In this document: in pieces, positions 43,816 through 53,281 of the stretch
Numbering within the stretch: the stretch's first letter is position 1
Layout: each line of letters opens with the position of its first letter
Assembly (NCBI GenBank): GCA_002500605.1
Contig: DLRR01000012.1
Coordinates: 284,390 to 348,389, forward strand
From: Nitrospinaceae bacterium UBA7883
GTDB taxonomy: Bacteria > Nitrospinota_A > UBA7883
Direction: 5' to 3'
Length of the DNA stretch: 64,000 bases
Made by a program: the position numbers and the translations under genes
Notes under the pieces: model-generated
Database searches by the model: none
Told to the model about the DNA's origin: nothing
Seen by the model: only the letters and a program-made list of their open reading frames with translations

Positions 43816-45156
43816 CTAAAATGAAAACTTCCATTGCAGAACCATTTTATTTTGAGCGTCAAACTCTTCCCCATCTGACCTTTTCCTTGCATCGCTATTA
43901 GAAAGATCGTATTGGGTTTCCAGGGCCACAACAGTATTTTGTGTTGGTCGAACATTAATCCGCAGTTGGATTAGACCTACCGAAAGACCTGTAACATTTT
44001 GACTCACCCCATCTATCACCCTAATGTAGTCATCATGATTCGAAGTACCATATGCTAAGCCAGTTTCAAACCATGAATTTATATACCAAATTGCGCCTAC
44101 ACTTAAGCCTGTCCTGGTAATAGTGTCCTGTGAGAAAGTATGTTCTGTTCCTAAAATGGTGGTGGCTCTGTCCCCCAATGAAAAGCGTGTGTTGTCAAAT
44201 GTGGCGTCTAGCGCAAAGCTTGGATGCCTATATCTGACTGATAATATAAATTGCTGAGTCTCTTCATCAGTGTCCCTGGAGTTGGCAACAAAAGTAATTG
44301 TATCTCCAGAAGTGGTAACAGCACTCTGGTCGAGAACACCTGTTTTGTTGTTCCAGTAACGCAAAGACAACGCAAGAGGCCCTGCGTCTATACGGCCCAT
44401 GAGTGTTTGGGCTAAAGAATTGTCATCATCACCCGCACTCACAATCTGCGAGCCCGTATAAAAACCCATTTCATATGTAAACGGGCCAAACTCTGGCTTT
44501 CCGTAAAAACGCACACCAGTATCGTTGTGAGGCGCAGTAAGCCCAACCTCGTTTGAATTGTTGTTATAGGGACTGCCATGGAAAGCAATCAATGGGGTGC
44601 CAAACCATTCTCGTCCTGCTCCAACTACATCATAATCCACAACTTTTATAGCACCAATATCCATGCTCATATATCCCGGCCCAAACCAGTTGACAAATCT
44701 TAGGTACGCTTGTTGTACATTTTCCTTACCCCAAGGCAAAGAAAGCCAATAGCCAATGTTAGGTGCCAACGTTCCACCAGCAGATAGAGTTACCGCATTA
44801 CCCTCCACACAACAAAAAAACTTGTCTTCCTGTTGGTCGTCAGGGCCCTGTGTAGGCTGAGAGAGGATTATTCCACCTTCCACAGTAATGGATAACGGCG
44901 GATTCCCTGTGCCGACATCTAAAAATAGGTTTTTAGCTGAAGCATGTTTTGCTACTTCCCCACCGTCCTCAGAGTTAGGCATTTGGTATCCGTTGAGCTT
45001 GAACTTTATCCCTTCTACTTTGAGCCGCGTCCAAGAGTCGTGGCAGAGAGAACATGCTATTTCGTATTTTTTCGCGAATGCAGGAATGGCCTCTGAAAGT
45101 CCAGGAAACATGATTATTCCAAATAGCACCATGGCAACACAAAGTCTTACAATCAT
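43816..45156 (-). CDS. c-type heme motif fused to an outer-membrane barrel
   Basis: A 446-residue exported protein. After a signal peptide (VAMVLFGIIMFPGLSEA) comes AFAKKYEIACSLCHDSWTRL with one CxxCH heme-attachment site (Cys35, Cys38, His39). The remaining roughly 390 residues look like a beta-barrel: alternating hydrophobic strands, many aromatic-glycine turns and a final WKFSF with terminal Phe. From memory, similar proteins occur in several anaerobic or metal-respiring phyla. The build suggests an electron-carrying porin-like protein, but the partner is unknown. AAGGA lies 5 nt before the ATG. The gene precedes gph. Confidence 0.75.
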   Translation of the reverse strand: MIVRLCVAMVLFGIIMFPGLSEAIPAFAKKYEIACSLCHDSWTRLKVEGIKFKLNGYQMPNSEDGGEVAKHASAKNLFLDVGTGNPPLSITVEGGIILSQPTQGPDDQQEDKFFCCVEGNAVTLSAGGTLAPNIGYWLSLPWGKENVQQAYLRFVNWFGPGYMSMDIGAIKVVDYDVVGAGREWFGTPLIAFHGSPYNNNSNEVGLTAPHNDTGVRFYGKPEFGPFTYEMGFYTGSQIVSAGDDDNSLAQTLMGRIDAGPLALSLRYWNNKTGVLDQSAVTTSGDTITFVANSRDTDEETQQFILSVRYRHPSFALDATFDNTRFSLGDRATTILGTEHTFSQDTITRTGLSVGAIWYINSWFETGLAYGTSNHDDYIRVIDGVSQNVTGLSVGLIQLRINVRPTQNTVVALETQYDLSNSDARKRSDGEEFDAQNKMVLQWKFSF

Positions 45157-45433
45157 AAAAGTCCTTCAATATTAAAGTGATACAACCAACAATACCGTGA
45201 ACCATTCTTAAACATCGAGTTCAAAAACTAACACGAAGGCTTTAGGTTCGTCAAGTATACAGCCTACATGTTTGTGATGGTGGAGTATATGTTTTGAAGC
45301 TGTGAATGAGTGAACGCTAAATATGCAAAGCGAATGAACTTATTCATCAGTTATTTTTTCTTGTGGAAGAAAGAATGTGATGGTAGCTTCAATAAATGGC
45401 AATTAAGCACAAAGTATTTTAGATTCATCGTCA

Positions 45434-45510
45434 CGGGATGTGGCTCAGTCTGGTAGAGCACTCGCTTCGGGGGTGAGGAGTCGGAGGTTCAAATCCTCTC
45501 ATCCCGACCA
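45434..45510 (+). tRNA. tRNA-Pro (anticodon CGG)
   Basis: A 77-nt cloverleaf with encoded CCA. Acceptor CGGGATG pairs with CATCCCG, the anticodon stem CTCGC/GTGAG holds loop TTCGGGG with CGG at positions 34-36, and the T-arm reads GGAGGTTCAAATCCTC. It reads codon CCG. A short T-rich stretch follows (TTAATTTTTG). Confidence 0.93.
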
Positions 45511-45549
45511 TTAATTTTTGTTCTCTTCTAAAGGTATAGTAAAAGTTAC

Positions 45550-46788
45550 ATGTTCAATTTGACTCAAGAGACCAAGATTATTTCTGTATCCGGCATGGTT
45601 CATTTCCTAACCCATATGTGTGTGCTTATTTTCCCGGCAATTGTAATTCCTTATTCTAAGGATCTTGGTGTGCCACCGGCAGAAATTTTCCCGATAGGCT
45701 TTTTCATGTACATGCTATATGGGGCCATGGCAATTCCTGCCGGATATGTGGCTGATAAATGGTCCCGAATTGGCATACTAAAAATTTGTGTCTTTGGTAT
45801 GGCAATTTCTTCTCTGTTCGCTTCCTTTTCAACAACAATAGTTTCGTTCACCTTGTCTTTAGCAGCCATCGGATTTTTTTGCGGGTTTTACCACCCCGCA
45901 GGCATGGGCCTCATAGCCCACGGCATTGAAAAGCAGGGCTCAGCACACGGAATAAATGGAATTTTAGGTAATTTAGGAATAGCAGCGGCACCACTTTTGT
46001 CAGGACTAGTACTACTTACATTTAACTGGAGACTGGTGTTCGCATTCACCTCCGCATTGGGAATTATAATCCTGGTGATAATCTTTATGATGCCAATAAT
46101 TGAAACGCACGTTGGTAATAAGCAGGCAAAACCTAAGCATAGTGCAGGGGATAAAGGCCACTGGAACTTTTTCCTTATTTTGTGTTTTGCAATGACGTTT
46201 TCAGGACTGCTTTACAGGGCAAACATGACCAGTTTACCGGCTATGATGGAGCTACGAGCTACTGATACACTAAACGCCTTTTTTAACAGTTTTTTTCTTG
46301 GCACAAAAAGTGGACATTTGCTGTCAGGCGTTTCAGCTTTACTAGTATCATCACTCTTCATGTTTAGTATTTTGGGGCAATACGTTGGTGGAAGGCTAGC
46401 CGACCGATTTGACCTGCGAAAGATATATTTCATTTTTCATCTTTCGGCGGCACCTTTTGCATTGGGGATGTCTATATTTTTTAATTTGCCTTTGTACCTA
46501 GCAGCGGCTGGACTAGTATTCTTTACTTTGGGCATGCAGCCGATCGAAAATAGCCTTGCTTCAAAGTTTCTGCCTGGCCACTTGCTCTCTACTGGTTATG
46601 GTATTAAATTTACACTTGTATTTGGGGTTGGATCGCTAGCTGTATACCAAGTTGCATTCGTAGATGCTAATTGGGGTTTGCATTGGATATACCCTATCTT
46701 AACAATAGAGGCTCTTATTATCGCAGCGGCCGCCGGAACACTTTTATACGCTACTAAAACAATGGGAAGTGTGATGAACACACGCTAA
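45550..46788 (+). CDS. MFS transporter (fosmidomycin-resistance-like)
   Basis: A 412-residue major facilitator with about 12 membrane segments. The first half contains the loop 2-3 motif GYVADKWSR (a variant of the GxxADRxGRR signature) and FCGFYHPAGMGLIAHG. The second half has GGRLADRFDLRKI. The FYHPAG segment resembles the Fsr (fosmidomycin-resistance) group, but the substrate is not predictable. It begins 40 bp downstream of tRNA-Pro and is a single-gene unit. Confidence 0.85.
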   Translation: MFNLTQETKIISVSGMVHFLTHMCVLIFPAIVIPYSKDLGVPPAEIFPIGFFMYMLYGAMAIPAGYVADKWSRIGILKICVFGMAISSLFASFSTTIVSFTLSLAAIGFFCGFYHPAGMGLIAHGIEKQGSAHGINGILGNLGIAAAPLLSGLVLLTFNWRLVFAFTSALGIIILVIIFMMPIIETHVGNKQAKPKHSAGDKGHWNFFLILCFAMTFSGLLYRANMTSLPAMMELRATDTLNAFFNSFFLGTKSGHLLSGVSALLVSSLFMFSILGQYVGGRLADRFDLRKIYFIFHLSAAPFALGMSIFFNLPLYLAAAGLVFFTLGMQPIENSLASKFLPGHLLSTGYGIKFTLVFGVGSLAVYQVAFVDANWGLHWIYPILTIEALIIAAAAGTLLYATKTMGSVMNTR

Positions 46789-46817
46789 GCAAAATGGATT
46801 CGCGCATGTTTCCATAA

Positions 46818-46841
46818 AAATTTTCCAACGTCGGAAAATTT
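46818..46841 (+). terminator. Hairpin downstream of the MFS gene
   Basis: AAATTTTCC (46818-46826), loop AACGTC, GGAAAATTT (46833-46841), nine perfect pairs, 30 bp after the stop of the MFS gene. T residues lie in the right arm, with no T-run after it. A weak intrinsic terminator is plausible. Confidence 0.4.
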
Positions 46842-46963
46842 ATGATTGAAACTCTCTCTTGACCCAAGACAACTTCTTTTCATATGCATCGAGGTAGGGA
46901 ACAACATATAAAGGGGGGCGAAATATAAAGCACACCCCAATCTAATCGGGTTACGGAACTATT

Positions 46964-47722
46964 CTACTGCTTTAACTTTGTCAGTCTTTCCGTTGCCACC
47001 TTTTTTCTTTCATCATCTAGATGGTCGCTCTTTGTTGAGTTCACGGTTTTTTGGAAATACTCAATTGCTTTTATCCTATTACCCATAGCCTCATAGGTTT
47101 TGCCAAGCTCAAAAAATATGCTAGTTCTCAACCCGGATCCAATCTCTAGTGATTTAATTAGCGTAGAAACAGATTTTTCGTTAGTTCCATCCGGTAAACC
47201 ACCAAAAAATACATTTGCAAATGCTTTTAAGAAAAGATTCAAATTTGCTATTTCTCTGTAATAACCACCTAACAGTATGTATGCGCGATAAAATTTTGGG
47301 TTAATTTTAATTGCCTTCTTGGCGTTCTCTTCAATTCCTCTGGAAAGCCTAACCTTTTCTTTTCCACTTTTACTACTTGCTAGCCTAGCACTTGAAAGCC
47401 CAACCAAGTAATATGGCCATGCTCGATCAGGATCGTTATCCACCATAACCTTAGCCATACTTATGGCCTCTTTGAAATATTCTTCTGATTGTTCATTATC
47501 TAAATCTTCGCCAACATTAATTGTAACTTCAATCAGTTTCCTTTTTATTGTGAAGTTGGATGGTTTATCCTTTAAAGCTTTTTTATATAACTTCATAGCA
47601 GTCTTATTGTCGTACCCTTGAAAGGCCTTGTCTGCCAAAGTTATAAAATCGGCGGAAGAAGCGTTATTTAGAGCTAATAATAACGTCACCAAAAACACAA
47701 TGATAGTTTTAAAATTTTTCAT
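46964..47722 (-). CDS. Exported TPR-repeat protein
   Basis: A 252-residue exported protein. The signal peptide is at the N-terminus (MKNFKTIIVFLVTLLLALNNA). I choose ATG 47722 over the upstream TTG 47734 because it gives a clean signal and has a G-rich site directly before it. The mature part has several tetratricopeptide-like repeats (DKAFQGYDNKTAMKLYKKAL, AKKAIKINPKFYRAYILLGGYY, GKTYEAMGNRIKAIEYFQKT), which usually bind partner proteins. Function unknown. It lies about 230 bp downstream of groEL and appears independently transcribed. Confidence 0.8.
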   Translation of the reverse strand: MKNFKTIIVFLVTLLLALNNASSADFITLADKAFQGYDNKTAMKLYKKALKDKPSNFTIKRKLIEVTINVGEDLDNEQSEEYFKEAISMAKVMVDNDPDRAWPYYLVGLSSARLASSKSGKEKVRLSRGIEENAKKAIKINPKFYRAYILLGGYYREIANLNLFLKAFANVFFGGLPDGTNEKSVSTLIKSLEIGSGLRTSIFFELGKTYEAMGNRIKAIEYFQKTVNSTKSDHLDDERKKVATERLTKLKQ

Positions 47723-47869
47723 CCTACCCCCCAAATATAGATCTCCACTGCTTTTACCAATTTAGATCCCCAACTGTAAAGAATAAACATAGGGTTAAAG
47801 TCAGTACATTTTTTGCATCTAATCACACATCAAGAAGATTGAGCAGACTTTTATTGATTACTCTAGCAC

Positions 47870-47909
47870 GCAAAATAATAGGGGCGGACCGTATATTGAT
47901 CCGCCCCTA
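47870..47909 (-). terminator. Intrinsic terminator of groES-groEL
   Basis: On the minus strand TAGGGGCGGA (47900-47909 complement), an 11-nt loop, TCCGCCCCTA, then TTATTTTG. The stem has ten perfect pairs and is GC-rich in an AT-rich region. It lies 45 bp after the groEL stop, in the expected place. Confidence 0.85.
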
Positions 47910-47954
47910 ACCTATTGCTAGGTAAGATTGTTACATTTAAGCTAACGACTAAGG

Positions 47955-49607
47955 TTACATCATTCCAGGCATTCCGCCCATTCCACCCATTCCACCGCCG
48001 CCCATATCAGGCATAGCAGCTGCTGGTTTCTCTTCAGGCAACTCTGCAACCATAGCCTCAGTGGTTAGTAGCAAGGATGCAATTGAAGACGCATTCAGCA
48101 AGGCCGTCCTTGTAACTTTAGTTGGGTCTATGATTCCAGCTTTAAGCATATCAACGTAGTCACCGTTAGCAGCATTAAGACCAAAGTTCGCCTTTGCTTT
48201 CTTAACTTCTTGTACAACTATTGAACCTTCGAAGCCAGCGTTGTTAGCAATCTGACGGATAGGTTCTTCGAGGGCACGACGAATTATACTTACTCCAACT
48301 TGTTGGTCTTCGTTTTCGGCTTTTAACTTTTCCAAGACACTGATGCAGCGTAGAAGTGCTACTCCTCCGCCTGGGACAATGCCTTCTTCAACTGCAGCTC
48401 TAGTAGCGTGCAAGGCATCTTCTACACGAGCTTTCTTTTCCTTCATTTCCGTTTCGGTAGCAGCACCAACGTTAATCACGGCAACACCACCAACTAATTT
48501 GGCAAGCCTTTCCTGCAGTTTCTCAATATCATACTCAGAGGTGGTCTCTTCAATTTGGCTACGGATCTGTTTTACACGTCCTTCAATATCCTTACCTTTA
48601 CCTCGTCCTTCAACTATTGTTGTATTCTCTTTATCGATGTGAACGCGCTTGGCCTGACCAAGATCATCAACAGTTACTTTCTCAAGAGACACACCAAGGT
48701 CCTCACTGATCACGTTGCCACCGGTAAGAATCGCTATATCCTTTAGCATCTCCTTGCGTCTATCTCCAAAACCTGGAGCCTTAACTGCAGCGCAATTGAG
48801 GGTACCACGAAGCTTATTTACAACCAAAGTTGCAAGAGCCTCGCCCTCTATATCTTCGGCAAGAATAAGAAGAGGTTTTCCCATCTTCGCAATCTTTTCA
48901 AGAATTGGAAGAAGCTCTTTCATATTTGTAATCTTCTTTTCGTTAAGCAGAATGTAAGCATCGTCAAGCACTGACTCCATCCGCTCTGGATTCGTTACAA
49001 AGTATGGGGACAGGTATCCACGGTCGAATTGCATGCCCTCAACTATCTCAAGGGAAGTCTCCATCCCTTTTGCCTCTTCAACTGTTATTACTCCATCCTT
49101 ACCTACTTTATCCATTGCTTCGGCTATTAGGTCACCAATAGCTTGGTCGTTGTTTGCCGATATGGATCCGACCTGTGCAATCTCCTTCTTATCCTTGGTC
49201 TCTTTACTAAGATTTCTAAGATCGTCGATAACTGCTTCAACAGCTTGTTCGATTCCACGTTTGATTTCCATTGGGTTGGTTCCGGCTGTAACGTTTTTTA
49301 TCCCTTCGCGGAATATCGCTTGTGCCAAAATCGTCGCGGTTGTTGTACCATCTCCCGCAACGTCAGAGGTTTTGGAGGCCACTTCATTTACTAGCTGAGC
49401 TCCCATATTCTCGTAAGGATCCTTAAGTTCCACTTCTTTAGCTACAGTAACACCATCCTTGGTAATTGTAGGAGAACCGAAACGTTTATCTATAACTACG
49501 TTACGACCCTTGGGACCAAGAGTCACCTTCACGGTGTTGGCTAACTGATCAACACCGTATAATATTTTCTGCCTCGCCTCGTCAGCGAAAGATATCTGTT
49601 TGACCAT
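47955..49607 (-). CDS. groEL: Chaperonin GroEL
   Basis: Large chaperonin subunit that forms the double-ring folding chamber. The 550 residues start MVKQISFADEARQKILYGVD, contain the ATP site GDGTTTATILAQAI and the conserved AAVEEGIVPGGGVALLR, and end in the Gly-Gly-Met tail (MGGGGMGGMGGMPGMM). No insertion or missing part. It follows groES by 64 bp, in the usual operon. Confidence 0.99.
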   Translation of the reverse strand: MVKQISFADEARQKILYGVDQLANTVKVTLGPKGRNVVIDKRFGSPTITKDGVTVAKEVELKDPYENMGAQLVNEVASKTSDVAGDGTTTATILAQAIFREGIKNVTAGTNPMEIKRGIEQAVEAVIDDLRNLSKETKDKKEIAQVGSISANNDQAIGDLIAEAMDKVGKDGVITVEEAKGMETSLEIVEGMQFDRGYLSPYFVTNPERMESVLDDAYILLNEKKITNMKELLPILEKIAKMGKPLLILAEDIEGEALATLVVNKLRGTLNCAAVKAPGFGDRRKEMLKDIAILTGGNVISEDLGVSLEKVTVDDLGQAKRVHIDKENTTIVEGRGKGKDIEGRVKQIRSQIEETTSEYDIEKLQERLAKLVGGVAVINVGAATETEMKEKKARVEDALHATRAAVEEGIVPGGGVALLRCISVLEKLKAENEDQQVGVSIIRRALEEPIRQIANNAGFEGSIVVQEVKKAKANFGLNAANGDYVDMLKAGIIDPTKVTRTALLNASSIASLLLTTEAMVAELPEEKPAAAMPDMGGGGMGGMGGMPGMM

Positions 49608-49671
49608 TTTTTATTTATATCCCTTTCTTATTTGTCTTTCGATGCCTTCTTATTTAAGTCTTTAACAATCA

Positions 49672-49938
49672 TCACCCAAGTACACCGAGGATGTCTTCTT
49701 CCCGAACTATAAGATACTCTGCACCTCCAAATTTAATTTCTGTACCAGCGTACTTACTGTAGATCACGTTATCTCCGACCTTTACGGTCAACTCATCGGA
49801 GTCACCAATGGCCATTACCTTGCCCTCTTGTGGCTTCTCTTTGGCTGTGTCGGGGATAATTATTCCACCAGATTTCTCATCTTTCGTCTCAGCTGGTTTT
49901 ATTAAAACTCGATCGTTCAATGGCCTGATCTTAACCAC
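49672..49938 (-). CDS. groES: Co-chaperonin GroES
   Basis: Seven-membered lid of the GroEL chamber. The 88 residues include IRPLNDRVLIKPAETKDEKSGGI, the mobile loop (SGGIIIPDTAKEKPQEG) and the C-terminal EYLIVREEDILGVL. The start is GTG 49938, supported by GGAGGA 6 nt upstream. Two CIRCE-like elements lie upstream, so heat-shock control by HrcA is likely. Confidence 0.98.
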   Translation of the reverse strand: MVKIRPLNDRVLIKPAETKDEKSGGIIIPDTAKEKPQEGKVMAIGDSDELTVKVGDNVIYSKYAGTEIKFGGAEYLIVREEDILGVLG

Positions 49939-50007
49939 TATTTCTCCTCCAAAATTCTAAGGGTTATTTTATACCTACAACAACCTGTTCATTGTCGGTT
50001 GTAACCT

Positions 50008-50034
50008 TCAGCGCTCCCACCATAAGAGCGCTAC
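50008..50034. promoter_or_regulatory. CIRCE-like HrcA operator, near groES
   Basis: TCAGCGCTC, a 9-bp spacer, GAGCGCTAC. The inner seven bases form a perfect dyad (AGCGCTC/GAGCGCT). Compared with the consensus TTAGCACTC-N9-GAGTGCTAA each half has two mismatches, but the 9-bp spacing is exact. It lies 70 bp upstream of the groES start. Confidence 0.7.
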
Positions 50035-50187
50035 CTATTAAGTGTCACCCAAGTTGAATGTTCACCTGTAGATTCAGAAAGATAAAACGGCCAACTGGAA
50101 AAAGCAAGCTTGTGGAGTGAAAAAAACAGTAATTTTCTTCTGATGACCGCATACTTTCAAGAACTTATTTATTATTGCATAGAACTG

Positions 50188-50214
50188 TTAGCACTCTAAC
50201 TGCGTGAGCACTAC
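50188..50214. promoter_or_regulatory. Second CIRCE-like element upstream of groES
   Basis: TTAGCACTC (a perfect consensus left half), 9-bp spacer TAACTGCGT, then GAGCACTAC (six of nine matches). It lies 250 bp upstream of groES. The rest of the 394-bp gap (49939-50332) shows no gene. Confidence 0.55.
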
Positions 50215-50332
50215 TTATAATGAAGAGTAGACTGTTTGGCTAAAAAAATCAAGGTGTTTAAGGCAGCTATACCTAAATTATCAGTAACAGGAAAGTTAGA
50301 TAATGACCAAGGTCATTATAATAACTAGAAAG

Positions 50333-52240
50333 TCATAACCTACTGTAATCAACATATACTATAATCCTACCGTCTCTTTCCGCTTTTTTCCTTAAGTTTC
50401 CAATGTAGTCAGTATAAATTTGATTTGCCTTGGTCTTTAGAAGATTTTCTCTTATTGTAGGCAAGCTGACTACTATATCCTTTAAATCTAATGGTTTACG
50501 CTCCTTTAAGTGTATTACATAGAAACCAAGGGAATATGGAACTATCGCAACCTCATCGAGCGCAAGATCAAGCCCCATAGTCAACATTGCTTCAACACTT
50601 TTCTCAGATCCGGGTTTCATTAAAGACGCTTTTGAAAATGGTTTTGTATGTAATATTTTTAAGCTCAAGCTATTAGCCTGAGCTTTGAAACCATCTGTTC
50701 CCGCACTAAATATTTTTTCAGCATCTTGATGGGCCAGTTCAGTTGCATTTTGCATTCGAAACCGCTTCTCGGCAACCATCCGATTCTCATTCAAGGACCC
50801 TGTCTTTACTGGTATAACTTTATCGAGAACAAAAATAACGTAAGCTTCATTTAGTTTCTGCGGTTCACTGTGAAAACCTGGCTCTAGCTCAGAAAGTGTC
50901 TGCCAAACAGATGACCAATCATCAAATCCTTTTATAACCATTCCATCAACAGCCTGACCAGTACGAAGCTGAATCCTATCATCCCTTTTCACTAACTCTT
51001 CAAGGTTGCTCCCATACATTTTTTCAGATATTGCGTCTGCTGCATTTAGAGCTGCTTCACTGGCTTTTATTATTCTGATCCGTTTCTCAATTAGATCACG
51101 AACCTCTTCTAACTGTTTTTCTCTTGCCTCGTTATGAGCGAACAATTTTATTATGTGCCATCCAAACTCAGTACGAAACGGTTTAGAAAAATCACCAATT
51201 TTTAAATTGAAAGCAACATCTTCAAATCCCTGTACCATCTGCCCCCTAGTGAATTCACCGAGGTCACCACCTTTTGCTGCTGACGGTCCCTCCGATACGT
51301 CTTTTGCAACTTCAAAGAAACTCTCACCAGCTTCCAAGCGGGCCATAGCTTTATCAACTTTTTCTTTGGCGAGTTCCCCTTCACGGTCAGATGCAGACTC
51401 TGGGATCAGAATTAGTATGTGACTTGCACGCACCGACTCAGGCTTTGAAAACTCCAGCTTGTTATTTTCGTAAAAAGTATCTAGATCTTCATCATCCACT
51501 TTTACACTGGGTGCAAATTTCACTGGTGCAAAAGTTGCCACTTTGAAATCACGTTTTTCTGGCGTCTCAAATTCTAAAAGCCTTTTTTCATACCATTCCG
51601 TCAATGCTTCTTCTAAAACCTTTACTTTTCTTTCATAGTTTGACGACTCAATCTTTACGTAATCCAAAACAACTTTTTGATTTTGCGATAGGTGCCACTC
51701 AACAACCTCAGCATCGGAGATACCAACTGTTTCGACAATCATTCGTCGAAATTTATTAACAAGCAGGTCGCCTTTGAGGATTTCTTCAAAGGTTTTTGGT
51801 GAAATCATATTATATGAAAGCATTCTGTTGTAGAGCTGTTTGTCGAATACACCGTTGGACTGAAACTGTGGCATAGTGAATATAGATTTCCGAATTTCGG
51901 TGTCGGTTACTAGCAGACCAGCTTCTTTTGCGGCCATCTTTTGAACAGCTTTGTTCAGCAATGCGTCTAAGGCCATTTTCGGAGGGTTGAAGTTTTTGTA
52001 AAGATCTTCCGGGCGTTCGTTTCGGAATTGTAGCCGCAACTGCTCCTCATACATCCTGGTTTGTTCGTGATGATTAGCCTTAGTAATTACAAAATCTCCA
52101 ACTGTAGCCATCACATCATCGCGTCGACTTCCGCCTTGACCCCAGACCAAAAAAGCAGCGCCAACGAATGTAAATGCAACAAACCAAATTAACACTTTAC
52201 TGATAATAGATTTGGCACTTTCCCTGATTATATTAAGCAT
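50333..52240 (-). CDS. ppiD: PpiD-like periplasmic folding chaperone/PPIase
   Basis: A membrane-anchored periplasmic chaperone with peptidyl-prolyl isomerase domain. The 635 residues have a short cytosolic N-terminus (MLNIIRESAKSIISK), one membrane helix (VLIWFVAFTFVGAAFLVW), a SurA/PpiD N-terminal chaperone region and a parvulin domain around residues 270-370 (VRASHILILIPESAS...GDLGEFTRGQMVQGFEDVAFNL...EFGWHIIKLF). The domain order is that of PpiD. It follows cpoB by 25 bp and is probably co-transcribed with it. It likely assists outer-membrane protein folding. Confidence 0.9.
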   Translation of the reverse strand: MLNIIRESAKSIISKVLIWFVAFTFVGAAFLVWGQGGSRRDDVMATVGDFVITKANHHEQTRMYEEQLRLQFRNERPEDLYKNFNPPKMALDALLNKAVQKMAAKEAGLLVTDTEIRKSIFTMPQFQSNGVFDKQLYNRMLSYNMISPKTFEEILKGDLLVNKFRRMIVETVGISDAEVVEWHLSQNQKVVLDYVKIESSNYERKVKVLEEALTEWYEKRLLEFETPEKRDFKVATFAPVKFAPSVKVDDEDLDTFYENNKLEFSKPESVRASHILILIPESASDREGELAKEKVDKAMARLEAGESFFEVAKDVSEGPSAAKGGDLGEFTRGQMVQGFEDVAFNLKIGDFSKPFRTEFGWHIIKLFAHNEAREKQLEEVRDLIEKRIRIIKASEAALNAADAISEKMYGSNLEELVKRDDRIQLRTGQAVDGMVIKGFDDWSSVWQTLSELEPGFHSEPQKLNEAYVIFVLDKVIPVKTGSLNENRMVAEKRFRMQNATELAHQDAEKIFSAGTDGFKAQANSLSLKILHTKPFSKASLMKPGSEKSVEAMLTMGLDLALDEVAIVPYSLGFYVIHLKERKPLDLKDIVVSLPTIRENLLKTKANQIYTDYIGNLRKKAERDGRIIVYVDYSRL

Positions 52241-52265
52241 GGTTTTGTTAAGTTAAGTTGCAGAT

Positions 52266-53183
52266 CTAGTTCGATGACTTGCTTTCTTGTTTAAGTTTTT
52301 CTCCAGCAACCATTGCTTCCTTAGTTTCAGGGAACAACTCCACAATAGATCGCAATCTAAGAAACCCCCCCTTTTTGTCACCTCTTTTAAAACTTGCTGT
52401 TGCACTTCGCAAAATGGCAGTAGGGGCTTTTTTACTGGCAGGATAGCGTGCTGCCATACTGTCAAAAGCTGTAACAGCTCCTTTGTAATCAGGAATTCTA
52501 AATTTCGCCTCACCCAGCCAGTAGGCTGCATTATCTGAAAGCTCTGATTCTGGAAATTTGGAAAGGTACCTAGTAAAACCCTTTATGGCATCTTTATGCT
52601 TACCTTTCAAAAAAGCTCTATACGCTTTTTCATACAATTCATGTGGCAAAAGCTTTCCAATGGGGGTATTAGAAGTGTTCTTAGCACTATTCTTTATGGC
52701 AACTTCAGTGTTAGCATCATTGGCAACAATTCTTGCCAAGGTTCTGTTAACCTCACTTTGATGAGCACTTTTACTAATCCCATGCTTCTTCTCCATTAAT
52801 TTAATGAAGGCCATAGTTTCAGCATTTAAGGAGTTGAGCTTTGCATTAAGAACTTCAAGTCGAACATTAGTAGCAATGCTTCTCTCCAGAAGATCGTTTT
52901 GAAGTGATGTGCCCAACTCCATTTTTGATATTTTCTTCGAAAGACGGTTCGCCCTCTCATTTAGCTCTTCAATCTGGCCAGTAAGGACCGTAATTGAACT
53001 TTCCAACTGGTCAACATTTGCTACCATATCCGCTTGCATTTTAATGGCTTTGGCAGCTTTTTCACGCTTGCTAGCAGTTTCGCATGCTGGCATCAGGGTA
53101 ATTAAAACTATAACCGATATTCCTTTTAAGAACTGTGCAAACCAATTACTGCTTGCATACCATCTAATTATGTTTTGTTTCAA
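52266..53183 (-). CDS. cpoB: Tol-Pal coordinator CpoB (YbgF), lipoprotein form
   Basis: A periplasmic TPR protein that ties Tol-Pal to peptidoglycan synthesis. It has an N-terminal signal with lipobox LMPAC (Cys34), whereas E. coli CpoB is soluble, so this copy may be lipid-anchored. A coiled coil follows (about residues 45-140, rich in Leu/Ile heptads), then TPR repeats from LLPHELYEKAYRAFLKGKHKDAIKGF to the end. The start is TTG 53183, with GAGGGG 5 nt before it; no ATG is available nearby. It lies between pal and ppiD but is separated from pal by a terminator. Confidence 0.85.
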   Translation of the reverse strand: MKQNIIRWYASSNWFAQFLKGISVIVLITLMPACETASKREKAAKAIKMQADMVANVDQLESSITVLTGQIEELNERANRLSKKISKMELGTSLQNDLLERSIATNVRLEVLNAKLNSLNAETMAFIKLMEKKHGISKSAHQSEVNRTLARIVANDANTEVAIKNSAKNTSNTPIGKLLPHELYEKAYRAFLKGKHKDAIKGFTRYLSKFPESELSDNAAYWLGEAKFRIPDYKGAVTAFDSMAARYPASKKAPTAILRSATASFKRGDKKGGFLRLRSIVELFPETKEAMVAGEKLKQESKSSN

Positions 53184-53240
53184 TGAATCCCCTCAAAATC
53201 AGTTTTTCAATTAACTAAGTGAAATTTTATATCATCACCT

Positions 53241-53281
53241 AAAAAGCAACAGGGGAGCGGCAAAAGTGCCTCTCCCCTGTT
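53241..53281 (-). terminator. Intrinsic terminator after pal
   Basis: On the minus strand AACAGGGGAG, inner GGCA/TGCC with a four-base loop, CTCCCCTGTT, then GCTTTTT. The stem is long, with one mismatch, and the T-run is correct. It lies 45 bp after the pal stop and separates tol-pal from cpoB-ppiD. Confidence 0.85.
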
